Positions 26,297-35,283 are shown, counted from the stretch's first letter. The stretch is DNA of 64,000 bases from Spirosoma terrae (GCF_010435915.1 NZ_JAAFZH010000011.1:1-64000), one strand, 5' to 3'. Numbers and translations are program-made. The notes: generated by a model not told the origin, from the letters alone.

Positions 26297-28315
26297 CTAT
26301 ACAGTTTTTAATACAACTGCAGCTAGGGGGGGTATATTTACACGAATGGATTGCGATCTTCCGTGCCAGGGCGACTCTTCACTCTGAATTGGGTCGGGGT
26401 TGCCAATGCCGCTTCCGTAGTATTCTGAAGAATCACTATTGAAAATTTCCTGATAGGTTCCTGCCGAGGGGGCACCTATACGGTAGTTCGAGCGAGGAAT
26501 AGGAGTCATGTTCAAAACTACCAGCAAGGTATCTTCTGGCCGATTGCCTTTCCGAATATACGTAATCACGGTGTTTTCCCGATCCGACGTATCAATCCAC
26601 TCAAAACCGTCGGCCGTGAATGATCGTTCATACATAGCTGGCTCATTTCTGTAAAGAGCGTTTAGTGCTTTTACACAGGCTGCCACGCCTTTGTGCGGAG
26701 CAAATTCCAGCAAATGCCAGTCAAGACTAGCGTCGAATTTCCATTCTGATGTTTGCCCAAACTCGCCACCCATAAACAGGAGTTTACTGCCCGAGTGCGT
26801 GAACATGTAGGAGAACAGTAAGCGTAGGTTCGCAAAGCGCTGCCATTCATCGCCGGGCATTTTACCTACCAGCGATTGTTTGCCGTACACCACTTCGTCG
26901 TGCGAAAGGGGTAGCATAAAGTTTTCAGTGAAGGCATATACCGTACTGAACGTCAGATTATCCTGATGGAATTTGCGGAAAGCAGGGTCGCGCTCGAAGT
27001 ATGCGAGTGTATCATTCATCCAGCCCATCATCCATTTCATACCGAAGCCTAAACCACCGGTATAGACAGGGCGCGATACGCCCGGAAAGGCAGTCGATTC
27101 TTCGGCAACTGTTTGTACGTCCGGGAAGTGTAGATAGACGGCTTCGTTGATTTCTTTGAATAGGGAAATGGCTTCCAGATTTTCGCGGCCGCCAAACATA
27201 TTGGGCTCCCACTCGCCAGCATTCCGGGAGTAGTCAAGATAGAGCATGGAGGCCACCGCATCGACCCGTAATCCATCGGCATGAAACCGATCGAGCCAGA
27301 AAAGAGCGTTCGAGATCAAGAATGAGCGAACTTCGGGACGGCTATAGTTGAAAATATAACTTTTCCAGTCGGGATGATAGCCCTTCCGCATGTCTGGGTG
27401 TTCGTACAGATGTGATCCGTCGAATTCATACAGGCCATGAGCGTCGCCCGGAAAGTGTGATGGTACCCAGTCCAGTAATACGCCTATGCCAGCCTGGTGC
27501 AGTCTTTCTACCAGCCGCATGAAATCCTGTGGCGTTCCGAAACGGCTGCTGGGAGCATAGTAGCCAGTTATCTGATACCCCCACGATGGCGCATACGGGT
27601 ACTGCATGACAGGCATGAACTCAACATGCGTGAAACCCATATCCTGTACGTAAGGGACAAGGGCATCAGCAATTTCTCCGTAGCTCAGTTCACGCTCAGG
27701 ATTAGAAGGGTCGCGACGCCAGGAGGCCAGATGAACTTCGTAGACTGAAAAGGGAGCATTGAGGGCATTCTTGTTTTTCCGCTCAGCCATCCAGTCCTGG
27801 TCCTGCCATTCATAATACGTATCCCATACTTTACAAGCCGTCTGAGGAGAAATTTCCCACCAGTGAGCATACGGATCTCCCTTTTCCAACTCCCGGCCAC
27901 TTTCGTGAACAATGAAGTATTTATACGTTTCGCCACGGCCAATATTGGGAATAAAAACTTCCCAAATGCCGGATGAATCCCAGCGAACATTAAGCGGATG
28001 ACTGCCTTTATCCCAGCCATTAAAATTACCAATTACCGATATGTATCGGGCCGACGGCGCCCATACGGCAAAATAAGTGCCGATAACGCCTTCGTGTTCA
28101 ACCACGTGCGAACCGAATTTCTCGTAAAGTTTATGGTGTTTACCAGCGCGGAACAGGTAAATATCAAAGTCGGTAAAGCGTGAATAAACGCCGTTATTGC
28201 TGTAAGTAGAAGCCGTATCTGGCATAGTTTCGCTTGGTACTGGTTGATCTGGGTTTATAGGCTGTACTGGTTGTTCAGTTTCAGCCGTCGACGTTGTGGT
28301 TTTGCGTTTTGCCAT
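26297..28315 (-). CDS. glgB: 1,4-alpha-glucan branching enzyme (GH13)
   Basis: 672 residues. It makes alpha-1,6 branches in glycogen-like glucans in the cytoplasm. A CBM48/E-set domain (about 50-150, GTYFAVWAPSARYISVIGNF) precedes the GH13 barrel with all four signature regions: LLDWVPSHFPGD, GLRVDAVASMLYLDYSR (nucleophile Asp near 353), TVAEESTAFPG (acid/base Glu near 404) and PLSHDEVVYGK. The first 35 residues are a Thr/Pro-rich tail not typical of the enzyme core. It lies 147 nt downstream of the maltokinase gene on the same strand, which fits the maltose-1-phosphate (GlgE) branch of glucan synthesis. Confidence 0.95.
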   Translation of the reverse strand: MAKRKTTTSTAETEQPVQPINPDQPVPSETMPDTASTYSNNGVYSRFTDFDIYLFRAGKHHKLYEKFGSHVVEHEGVIGTYFAVWAPSARYISVIGNFNGWDKGSHPLNVRWDSSGIWEVFIPNIGRGETYKYFIVHESGRELEKGDPYAHWWEISPQTACKVWDTYYEWQDQDWMAERKNKNALNAPFSVYEVHLASWRRDPSNPERELSYGEIADALVPYVQDMGFTHVEFMPVMQYPYAPSWGYQITGYYAPSSRFGTPQDFMRLVERLHQAGIGVLLDWVPSHFPGDAHGLYEFDGSHLYEHPDMRKGYHPDWKSYIFNYSRPEVRSFLISNALFWLDRFHADGLRVDAVASMLYLDYSRNAGEWEPNMFGGRENLEAISLFKEINEAVYLHFPDVQTVAEESTAFPGVSRPVYTGGLGFGMKWMMGWMNDTLAYFERDPAFRKFHQDNLTFSTVYAFTENFMLPLSHDEVVYGKQSLVGKMPGDEWQRFANLRLLFSYMFTHSGSKLLFMGGEFGQTSEWKFDASLDWHLLEFAPHKGVAACVKALNALYRNEPAMYERSFTADGFEWIDTSDRENTVITYIRKGNRPEDTLLVVLNMTPIPRSNYRIGAPSAGTYQEIFNSDSSEYYGSGIGNPDPIQSEESPWHGRSQSIRVNIPPLAAVVLKTV

Positions 28316-28462
28316 TGTTTAGGACTTGTATAGCTACGATAATGAACGCGATCAGAGCCGGAAAGTTAGAAAATTCCTTACGTTCCTTGGTAAACCTAAG
28401 TAACTAATAACAGAGCTATCTTTACGAACATCCTTTTTCTCCGTGCGCTACGTTATTGGTTA

Positions 28463-30127
28463 TTATTCTTTGGATTGCAATAGTGCTGTTTGGAGCATAG
28501 GAATGTCGGGCGTGTCTTTACCATCACTCAAGCGGATTTTCTCTATTTCCCGTATTACGTCGATAATTCCTTTAAGCGGTATTTTAACCCAGGAAGGTCG
28601 GTAACTAATCTCATAACCAAGCTCGTAGACTGCCTTTTCGAGCAAGTAGACGAGTAATAGATAGTTGGTTTCGGTGTTGTTCTTAAACAGCGGATGAGGG
28701 ACCTCAAAGACATCCATATAAGCATGCAGGAACGTATCACGAATCAGATAAAACCAGCGGTCAGAAACCCGTTGTAGATGCTCCGAATTGAGGCCGTCCG
28801 TTTCGACGGAATTGAAAAGCTTAGCCGATACGGCATAGTGGTAGGATCGAATCATTCCGGCCACATCTTTCAGGGGAGAATGTTTAATTTTTCGTTCCGT
28901 GATTGTACTCTCAGGTTCGCCCTCAAAGTCAATAACAACAAAATCGTCACCAGTTGCCAGCACTTGACCCAGATGGTAATCGCCGTGGATTCGGATACGT
29001 AGCGAATCGAGGTGTCTACTTCTGAAATCGTCAATGAACGATTCAATCATTTCGCGCGCTTCCATAAACACCCACGCCAGTCGCTGAGCGTGCGGATCAA
29101 GTTTGGTATAATTGTCGATCAGCAACGCATAGCGTCGTTCCAGTAAATCTTCCAGACGCTTGATCATAAAGTCGCGGTAGTCTTTTGTGAAGCGCTCCGG
29201 GGTAAAATCAGGCCCGGCGTCTGGTTTATAAAGGGCCGAATGGAGTTCGCCGGTACGTTTGCCCAGTAATTCAACTTTATCAAAAACGTCTTCCCGAATG
29301 GCAAACATCCGCTGAGGAACGGCATACAGAAAATCGTTTAGATAATCACCGGTTTGCATCCAGGAGTCTTTCTCATTAGGAACCATTCGCTGGATCATGC
29401 CAAGCGTTACGTCTGGCGTGTTCGTGCGTTGCCAGATAATACTACCGCCAAAAGCTGGAATATGCGGGAAATTGCTCTCATCTGTCAGAAAAGCGACCAT
29501 GTCTACTTCTGGATTCGTTTCCTGAAAGAGCTTTCTATACAGTTTTAAAAAGTATTTATTACCGAAAACCATCGCCGAATTACTGGAATCGACCGGCAAC
29601 ACGCTTGAATCTAGGTCTTCGTCTCCTTCTTCCAGCCCTTTACCCCGCTGGAAGTTCAATTGTCCATCGGTTTCCAGCAGAACCCGGTTCCGATAAACAT
29701 GGCTAAAGATCGTTTGCCGGAAGCGTTGATCATAAATAGCATCAACTAAAAGCCCCGACGTATCGCCCAGCGTAGCCTGCCCAATGCGCCCTTTATCTGG
29801 GATATCGTTTAACTGATTTGGGAGCCTCTGTGCTACGTTGTCGGAAATAAAGGACAAGGGCAGTAGATATCTTTCGGGCTCTCCATCGGCATACGTTGCT
29901 TCAACGACAAGTAGATAGGAGAAATCGTTGTCAACGAGTGTTAACGTGTGGATTGTTTTTATCGTAAAGCCTGTCTGCTGGCGTGCTTTACCGGCAAACC
30001 ATCGGCATGTGTTGACGTAATCGGGTAACAACGTCTCTACGAGTGCTGCCCAAAATTCGGTATTGCTAGAAACGGTACTACATTCGGTCCAGGAGATTGG
30101 TGAAAGCAGAGGCTGGGTAATGAACAT
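28463..30127 (-). CDS. Maltokinase-like sugar kinase
   Basis: 554 residues. The N-terminal cap (YVNTCRWFAGKARQQTGFTI, YLLPLSFI) and the kinase core of aminoglycoside-phosphotransferase fold (IRIHGDYHLGQVLATGDDFVVIDFEGEP) are characteristic of maltokinase (Mak/Pep2), which phosphorylates maltose to maltose-1-phosphate for GlgE. HGDYHLGQ holds the catalytic Asp and IDFEGEP the metal-binding Asp. Many bacteria fuse this protein to trehalose synthase (TreS); here it is free-standing, and neither TreS nor GlgE is in the window. With the branching enzyme downstream it supports a GlgE-type alpha-glucan pathway. The precise substrate is inferred. Confidence 0.88.
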   Translation of the reverse strand: MFITQPLLSPISWTECSTVSSNTEFWAALVETLLPDYVNTCRWFAGKARQQTGFTIKTIHTLTLVDNDFSYLLVVEATYADGEPERYLLPLSFISDNVAQRLPNQLNDIPDKGRIGQATLGDTSGLLVDAIYDQRFRQTIFSHVYRNRVLLETDGQLNFQRGKGLEEGDEDLDSSVLPVDSSNSAMVFGNKYFLKLYRKLFQETNPEVDMVAFLTDESNFPHIPAFGGSIIWQRTNTPDVTLGMIQRMVPNEKDSWMQTGDYLNDFLYAVPQRMFAIREDVFDKVELLGKRTGELHSALYKPDAGPDFTPERFTKDYRDFMIKRLEDLLERRYALLIDNYTKLDPHAQRLAWVFMEAREMIESFIDDFRSRHLDSLRIRIHGDYHLGQVLATGDDFVVIDFEGEPESTITERKIKHSPLKDVAGMIRSYHYAVSAKLFNSVETDGLNSEHLQRVSDRWFYLIRDTFLHAYMDVFEVPHPLFKNNTETNYLLLVYLLEKAVYELGYEISYRPSWVKIPLKGIIDVIREIEKIRLSDGKDTPDIPMLQTALLQSKE

Positions 30128-30510
30128 GGATGAAAATTGCTTGGATAGATAAGCTAATTGCTCATCTACATGATCTAAGTCAAAAAATTTCTTGAATATA
30201 CACTAAAACTGCGCAAGACTACAGAACGAGCTGTTACGTTGATTCGCCATTCAATACGCTTTGGCATAGTACGTATCGTTTGGGAAAAGCTGCCTGTATG
30301 TTGGATCGGACGCTAGAATAGCTGGATTTATAAACCAGCCAGTAGTCACGTAAGATTTGCGTTGTCGTCATGCTACGTCAATATCAGGAAGAGGCTTTGT
30401 TGAGTAAACAAATTCTACCTCGAATCGGCTACTAAATTGTTGCTATACGGCATAAAAAAACTCACCTGAGCGGTCTCAGGTGAGTTACGACTAGTTGTAG
30501 GTGGGAGGTA
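30128..30510. other. Intergenic region, 383 nt
   Basis: It holds the upstream region of the maltokinase gene (AT-rich near 30170-30210, no exact TAnnTTTG match), one copy of the GCTACGT heptamer near 30364, and the terminator of the small secreted protein at 30454-30486. No further gene was seen. Confidence 0.5.
30454..30486 (-). terminator. Rho-independent terminator of the small secreted protein gene
   Basis: A perfect 12-bp stem (30459-30470 with 30475-30486) with a CGGT tetraloop is followed on the minus strand by a run of T (complement of 30454-30460), 25 nt after the stop codon at 30511. Confidence 0.85.
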
Positions 30511-30909
30511 TTAATTCAGGGCAACAACTCGGGCAGGCGAGGATGACTGAGGAGTTGACAGCACTACGCTGTGGGTGGTTGTTTCAACACCGTTTGTGAT
30601 TTCTACCTGATACGTACCATCTTTTAATTCATCAAGATTAAGGCGAATGCGAGAGGTAGTAGCTTTCTTGCCAAGTCGTTCTACGTACAGTGTCTTGCCA
30701 TCAGCATCTTTCAACGTAATGTTGACAGAACCACCTACTGTTTTATCCAGCGCGATGTTCAATTTGCCATCAACACTTGAATAGATACCTGTTTTATAAC
30801 TTGCTACGTTGGCTGGACGCGTAATAGGGTTAGCATGGCTTACAGTAGCAACTGAGGTAACGAAACCAAAAGTAAGAGCGAAGGCGAGTGATTTGATGAG
30901 CGTTTTCAT
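30511..30909 (-). CDS. Small secreted protein with Ig-like (sorting-domain-like) fold
   Basis: 132 residues from the ATG at 30909, chosen because it opens the signal peptide (MKTLIKSLAFALTFGFVTSV, cleavage near SHA) and fits the promoter; a longer frame from 30969 has no signal at its start. The mature region (GKLNIALDKTVGGSVNITLK, LDELKDGTYQVEITNG) resembles the beta-sandwich of the T9SS type A tail (Por_Secre_tail) or DUF3244, but it makes up the whole protein and lacks a cargo domain. The role is unknown. A strong terminator follows. Confidence 0.7.
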   Translation of the reverse strand: MKTLIKSLAFALTFGFVTSVATVSHANPITRPANVASYKTGIYSSVDGKLNIALDKTVGGSVNITLKDADGKTLYVERLGKKATTSRIRLNLDELKDGTYQVEITNGVETTTHSVVLSTPQSSSPARVVALN

Positions 30910-30966
30910 TGTCGTATGTTGTTTATGATCGTTCAAAGCAGGTCGGGTTAGCCCCGATTGTTGATT

Positions 30967-30974
30967 CAAAGTTA
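30967..30974 (-). promoter_or_regulatory. Putative -7 promoter element of the small secreted protein gene
   Basis: TAACTTTG on the minus strand matches TAnnTTTG exactly. Transcription from about 30960 gives a leader of about 50 nt to the ATG at 30909 and would exclude the upstream start at 30969. Confidence 0.45.
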
Positions 30975-31070
30975 TGGGTAGTAGATGGTACTATGCATAA
31001 CAAACTACTGGAATGGTTGTGTATCTGGATGAATGGTTAGAAAATAAGGATGACTGATTGAATGGCGCGG

Positions 31071-31100
31071 TTGGATAGGCCATGTTTTGATTGCAATTTT
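31071..31100 (+). promoter_or_regulatory. Putative promoter of pgeF
   Basis: TTG at 31071-31073, a 19-nt spacer and CAATTTTG at 31093-31100 (one mismatch to TAnnTTTG). The start would be near 31106, supporting the ATG at 31144. Confidence 0.35.
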
Positions 31101-31143
31101 GTTCTATTGCCTGATAAAATGGCCTCTGAATCGCTTTATTCAC

Positions 31144-31896
31144 ATGTCTTCTTACTTTGCTCCCGCCTTATTATCCCAATTCTCTAACCTTATTGCTGCC
31201 GAGAGCACGCGGTACGGTGGTGTTAGCGTAGCGCCATTTGCCTCGCTAAATCTTGGAATCAATACGGACGATCTTCCCGAGAATGTGGATGAAAACAGGC
31301 GTCGTTTTTTTAAAGCACTTGGTGTGGAAGAATACGTAGCAGGATTTGCCTCTTCGCTTCAGGTGCACGGTACGGACGTTTTGTACGCTATCGAAGCTGG
31401 ACGTTACATTGGTTATGATGCGCTCATTACCGACAAGCCTGGGCTATTGGTGGGGGTTACGGTAGCCGACTGCGTTCCTGTTTTGATTTATGATAAGACT
31501 AATCGGGCCGTAGCCGCTGTTCATGCTGGCTGGCGCGGTACCGTTGGGCGTATTGTCAGTAAAACGCTGGAGGCTATGAACCATCATTTTGGGACAAAGG
31601 CAGATGAGTGCTACGCCTTTGTGGGTACGTGTATTGACGAGTGCTCTTTTGAGGTTGGCCCAGAGGTGTCGGAACAGTTTGCTAGTGAGTTTAAACGTAC
31701 TGATCCTGAGTCGAATAAAGAGTGCATAGACTTGAAAGGGGCTAATCGACAGCAGTTAATCGAGTTCGGTATTCCTGAACTACAGATTGACGTATCGGCT
31801 TTTTCAACGGTTTTGCATAACGACAGCTATTTTTCGTATCGGGCTGAAAACGGGCAAACTGGTCGTATGTTGGCCGTAATTGGTGTTAGAGCGTAA
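31144..31896 (+). CDS. pgeF: Peptidoglycan editing factor (YfiH/multicopper-like family)
   Basis: 250 residues from the ATG at 31144 (a TTG at 31087 would add an unlikely 19-residue hydrophobic lead). Conserved blocks of the PgeF/YfiH family (older name polyphenol oxidase or laccase domain) are present: VTVADCVPVLIYD with the zinc-type Cys, AAVHAGWRGTVGRIV with the His, and VGTCIDECSFEVGPEV. Family members act in the cytoplasm on mis-incorporated peptidoglycan precursors (L-Ser in place of L-Ala), and an older purine nucleosidase activity has also been reported. It stands alone, 58 nt ahead of the GlsB/YeaQ gene. Confidence 0.9.
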   Translation: MSSYFAPALLSQFSNLIAAESTRYGGVSVAPFASLNLGINTDDLPENVDENRRRFFKALGVEEYVAGFASSLQVHGTDVLYAIEAGRYIGYDALITDKPGLLVGVTVADCVPVLIYDKTNRAVAAVHAGWRGTVGRIVSKTLEAMNHHFGTKADECYAFVGTCIDECSFEVGPEVSEQFASEFKRTDPESNKECIDLKGANRQQLIEFGIPELQIDVSAFSTVLHNDSYFSYRAENGQTGRMLAVIGVRA

Positions 31897-31954
31897 ACAA
31901 AGTAGCGACGGCCGCAGTTATGTATCTGTTTTTTAACTCAACACTGAAAAAATC

Positions 31955-32197
31955 ATGGGAATCTTAGTATCAATATTAGTAGGAGCAATTGCCGGATGGC
32001 TGGCTGACCTCGTTTTCAAACGGTTTTCATTTTCACTATTTGTCGAAATCCTGCTCGGTATTGCCGGTGGATTTGTAGGCGGCTGGATATTTGGTCGGGC
32101 TGGTGGAATCATCGACCAGATTCTGACTTCTTTCGTTGGTGCCGTTATTATATTAGGTATTGCAGCGTTAATAAAAGGTTCGCGTAGAACAGTCTAG
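31955..32197 (+). CDS. GlsB/YeaQ/YmgE family stress-response membrane protein
   Basis: 80 residues with three glycine-rich membrane segments (ILVGAIAGWLADLVF, ILLGIAGGFVGGWIFG, FVGAVIILGIAALI), the transglycosylase-associated (GlsB/YeaQ) family pattern. These tiny inner-membrane proteins are often stress-induced; the molecular role is unknown. The gene ends 3 nt before the 58-bp inverted repeat that fills the spacer to the convergent acyl-CoA dehydrogenase gene. Confidence 0.88.
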   Translation: MGILVSILVGAIAGWLADLVFKRFSFSLFVEILLGIAGGFVGGWIFGRAGGIIDQILTSFVGAVIILGIAALIKGSRRTV

Positions 32198-32200
32198 TTC

Positions 32201-32344
32201 AGAACCGCACCGGCGGCCCGGTGGGATTACACAGATTAGGGGATTAATCAGATTTTGTTTTCGCTTCAAAGAAGCGCTCTATCGAGACAAAATCTGATTA
32301 ATCCCCTAATCTGTGTAATCCCACCGGGCCGCCGGTGCGGTTCT
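32201..32344. repeat. Perfect 58-bp inverted repeat (REP-like/giant hairpin) between convergent genes
   Basis: Arms 32201-32258 and 32287-32344 are exact reverse complements. The 28-nt loop itself contains a small hairpin, CGCTTC-AAA-GAAGCG (32262-32276). The outer part is GC-rich (AGAACCGCACCGGCGGCCCG) and the inner part AT-rich. The repeat starts 3 nt after the GlsB-like stop and its last base is the first base of the acyl-CoA dehydrogenase stop codon, so it fills the whole spacer. It may terminate both genes, but it is far longer than needed. The GC-rich core recurs near 51964. Confidence 0.9.
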
Positions 32345-33483
32345 TATTTCAATATCTGCCTCGAAATCACAATTTTCTGGATTTCGCTTGTCCCCTCGCC
32401 AATGGTGCAAAGCTTGGCATCCCGATAAAACTTTTCAACCGGGAAATCTTTGGTATAGCCGTAGCCACCAAAAATCTGAACAGCTTCATTCGCAACGCGC
32501 ACGGCGGTTTCGGAGGCAAACAGCTTAGCCATAGCTGATTCTTTAGTCACCGATTTAGCTGCGTCTTTTAAATCGGCGGCCTGATACGTTAATAGTTTAG
32601 CGGCTTCTACCTCCGTGGCCATATCGGCTAGTTTAAAGCTGATTCCCTGGAAATTAGCAATGGGCTGGCCAAATTGTTCCCGTTCTTTGGCATAGGCTAC
32701 AGCGGCATCGTAAGCGCCGAGAGCAATGCCTACACTCAATGCCGCAATGGATATTCGGCCACCATCCAGCACTTTTAGAGACTGAACAAAGCCATCGCCT
32801 ATTTCGCCAAGCCGCTGGCTATCGGGAATGCGGCAATCCTGAAACAGCATTTCGGCGGTTTCTGAAGCTCTCATTCCCAGTTTATCCTCTTTGCGTCCGC
32901 CCGAAAAACCGGGTGTTCCCCGTTCGACGACGAATGCTGTGGCATTATGGCTACTATTAGGCTCTCCTGTACGCGCAATGACAACGGCCAGATTACCACT
33001 TTTGCCATGCGTGATGAAATTTTTAGCACCATTCAAAACCCATTCGTTACCCTGGCGAGTAGCGGTCGTTCTCATATTACCGGCGTCCGATCCGGTATTC
33101 GGTTCTGTCAGCCCCCAGGCTCCAATCCACTCGCCCGACGCTAGTTTAGGCAGATAGGTTTGCTTCTGTTCTTCGGTTCCGAATAATAGAATATGATTAG
33201 TACATAACGAATTATGGGCAGCCATCGACAAACCGATGGAGCCATCAACACGTGATAATTCAATAATCGCTGTTACGTATTCCCGATAACCCAGACCGGT
33301 TCCGCCATAAACGGCTGGCACCAACATGCCCATTAGGCCCTGTTCGCCGAGTTGTTTAAACAGTTCTGCCGGAAAATGCTGACTGTCATCCCATTGACGA
33401 ATATAGGGGCGTATATGCCGTTCACTCAACTCGCGAACTGATTGCGCTATTAATTCTTGATTTTCTACAATTTCGTTGATCAT
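32344..33483 (-). CDS. Acyl-CoA dehydrogenase
   Basis: 379 residues, the usual length for short/branched-chain enzymes. FAD-dependent alpha,beta-dehydrogenation of acyl-CoA in beta-oxidation or branched-chain amino acid breakdown. Conserved blocks: WGLTEPNTGSDAGNMRT, VLNGAKNFITHG, KLGMRASETAEMLFQDCRIP, REQFGQPIANFQGISFKLAD, FGGYGYTKDFPVEKFYRDAK, and the catalytic Glu363 in TIGEGTSEIQK, the position used by butyryl-CoA-type dehydrogenases. Substrate length cannot be fixed by reading. It is monocistronic, with no electron-transfer flavoprotein gene nearby. Confidence 0.93.
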   Translation of the reverse strand: MINEIVENQELIAQSVRELSERHIRPYIRQWDDSQHFPAELFKQLGEQGLMGMLVPAVYGGTGLGYREYVTAIIELSRVDGSIGLSMAAHNSLCTNHILLFGTEEQKQTYLPKLASGEWIGAWGLTEPNTGSDAGNMRTTATRQGNEWVLNGAKNFITHGKSGNLAVVIARTGEPNSSHNATAFVVERGTPGFSGGRKEDKLGMRASETAEMLFQDCRIPDSQRLGEIGDGFVQSLKVLDGGRISIAALSVGIALGAYDAAVAYAKEREQFGQPIANFQGISFKLADMATEVEAAKLLTYQAADLKDAAKSVTKESAMAKLFASETAVRVANEAVQIFGGYGYTKDFPVEKFYRDAKLCTIGEGTSEIQKIVISRQILK

Positions 33484-33857
33484 GTAAGGTATGTAACTAG
33501 ATGAAGTGATTGAGTAGAAATCTCGTAAAAATTACCTAGAACTCCAACCACTACTTATCAAACTATTTCGAAAGGATGATGATTGGAATAGACGGGAAAA
33601 TTAATTTATATGTTACCGATTTGTTTAATTTAAAAATATTAGAGTTATAATTGCTTGAAATTTAGGGCCTGTCTGGCTGTAGTCATCAGCTTATGCAACT
33701 TGTTTAGGCAAAAGTTAGGTAGGTCTGCCGATGAATCACAATTCAGATAGAGCTTTAGTCTATTATTAAAAAACTCCTATTTTTGTGACAACAGGTGAGC
33801 TTGACCGTCCGTAGAGTACACCGCGATAATTTGTAAATTCAATCTGACAATCTTAAT
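33484..33857. other. Intergenic region, 374 nt
   Basis: AT-rich divergent spacer between the acyl-CoA dehydrogenase and UDP-glucose dehydrogenase genes. Apart from the -7 element at 33778 I see no gene, repeat or RNA structure in it. Confidence 0.5.
33778..33785 (+). promoter_or_regulatory. Putative -7 promoter element of the UDP-glucose dehydrogenase gene
   Basis: TATTTTTG is an exact TAnnTTTG match; TTTAG at 33754-33758, 19 nt upstream, is a possible degenerate -33 element. The leader to the ATG at 33858 would be about 65 nt. Confidence 0.45.
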
Positions 33858-35189
33858 ATGAAACTGGCAGTTGTAGGAACCGGGTATGTTGGACTTGTTA
33901 CGGGAACATGTTTCGCTGAGACAGGTAACCAGGTAACATGTGTTGATATCGACGAGCGAAAAGTCGAAAAACTGAATAATGGGATCATTCCTATTTATGA
34001 ACCTGGGCTTGACGTTCTCTTTCATCGGAACGTAGAACAGGGGCGATTGTCATTTACGACCAATCTGGAAGAGGGCATCAAAGGGGCTGAGGTTATTTTC
34101 CTGGCGCTTCCAACTCCTCCCGGCGAAGATGGTTCTGCCGATCTGAAATATATTCTGAAAGTAGCCAGCGATCTGGGTCCCATCCTGAGTCAGTACGCTG
34201 TTATTGTCGATAAGAGCACCGTACCGGTAGGAACAGCTGAAAAAGTACATGCGCATATTGCCGACAACGCCAAAGTTGATTTCGACGTAGTGTCAAACCC
34301 TGAATTCCTGCGCGAAGGTGTTGCTGTTGAAGACTTCATGAAGCCTGACCGCGTTGTGATTGGTACTAAATCTGAGCGGGCCAAGGGCGTTATGAATCGC
34401 TTATATGCTCCGCTGGTACGTCAGGGAAACCCCGTCATTTTCATGGACGAGCGTTCGGCCGAAATGACTAAATATGCAGCTAACGCATTCCTGGCTACGA
34501 AGATTACCTTCATGAATGAGATTGCTAACCTGTGCGAGCGGGCTGGTGCTAATGTAGATGATATCCGGCGCGGTATTGGTACAGATAGCCGCATTGGAAA
34601 ACGCTTCCTGTTTGCCGGTATTGGTTATGGCGGTAGCTGTTTCCCGAAAGATGTACAGGCTCTTGCCAAAACAGCCGAAGATTATCAGTATGATTTCAAA
34701 GTGTTGAAATCAGTAATGGCGGTTAACTACGCTCAGAAAATAAAGCTGGTACCGATGATTCTGGATTACTTCGGTGGCGACCTGACTGGCAAGACCATTG
34801 CTGTATGGGGATTGGCTTTCAAACCCTATACCGACGATATCCGCGAAGCTCCAGCACTCGATAACATTAAAGCGTTGCTGGAAGCAGGCGCTAAAGTAAC
34901 GGTATACGATCCTGAAGCGATGGATAATGTACGGGGGCAATTGGGCAACTCGATTACGTATGCTCACACCCAATATGCTGCTCTCGACGATGCGGATGCG
35001 CTGGTAATTATTACTGAATGGCCGCTGTTCCGTACACCAGACTTCGACAAGATGAATCTCCTCTTGAAGAATAAAGTTATCTTTGACGGTCGTAACGTTT
35101 ACGAACTCGACCAGATGCGCGAATTGAACTATACATATATCAGTATCGGACGGGAAGCCGTTCTGGCACCAGTCGAGCAAAAAGCCTGA
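33858..35189 (+). CDS. UDP-glucose 6-dehydrogenase
   Basis: 443 residues. Oxidises UDP-glucose to UDP-glucuronate with two NAD+. The N-terminal Rossmann motif MKLAVVGTGYVGLVTG, the central block EMTKYAANAFLATKITFMNE and the catalytic Cys (near 261) in GIGYGGSCFPKDVQAL are all present, followed by the C-terminal UDP-binding domain (WGLAFKPYTDDIREAPA). The decarboxylase that uses its product is the next gene, 94 nt downstream on the same strand, so together they make UDP-xylose for surface polysaccharides or glycoproteins. Confidence 0.95.
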   Translation: MKLAVVGTGYVGLVTGTCFAETGNQVTCVDIDERKVEKLNNGIIPIYEPGLDVLFHRNVEQGRLSFTTNLEEGIKGAEVIFLALPTPPGEDGSADLKYILKVASDLGPILSQYAVIVDKSTVPVGTAEKVHAHIADNAKVDFDVVSNPEFLREGVAVEDFMKPDRVVIGTKSERAKGVMNRLYAPLVRQGNPVIFMDERSAEMTKYAANAFLATKITFMNEIANLCERAGANVDDIRRGIGTDSRIGKRFLFAGIGYGGSCFPKDVQALAKTAEDYQYDFKVLKSVMAVNYAQKIKLVPMILDYFGGDLTGKTIAVWGLAFKPYTDDIREAPALDNIKALLEAGAKVTVYDPEAMDNVRGQLGNSITYAHTQYAALDDADALVIITEWPLFRTPDFDKMNLLLKNKVIFDGRNVYELDQMRELNYTYISIGREAVLAPVEQKA

Positions 35190-35200
35190 TATTGTTTGTA

Positions 35201-35259
35201 GTTTCTGGTTTATTGGTTCTGGTTTCGACTTTCGTTAACCAGGACAATAAACCAGAAAC
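35201..35259 (+). repeat. Long imperfect hairpin between the UDP-glucose dehydrogenase and decarboxylase genes
   Basis: The outer 15 bp (35201-35215 with 35245-35259) are a perfect inverted repeat, continued inward by about eight more pairs around a one-base bulge. No T tract follows, so it is not a classical terminator. It may tune expression between the two genes or protect the mRNA. Confidence 0.6.
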
Positions 35260-35283
35260 TGTTAACTGCAAACCCTACACTGA

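Noticed and set aside
30511..30909. Small secreted protein as a T9SS type A cargo
   Set aside because: The sorting-domain-like region spans the whole mature protein and the terminal motif expected of a type A tail is not clear.
32201..32344. Reading the 58-bp inverted repeat as the ends of an insertion sequence
   Set aside because: The arms are separated by only 28 nt with no room for a transposase; it is a hairpin-type repeat, not an IS.
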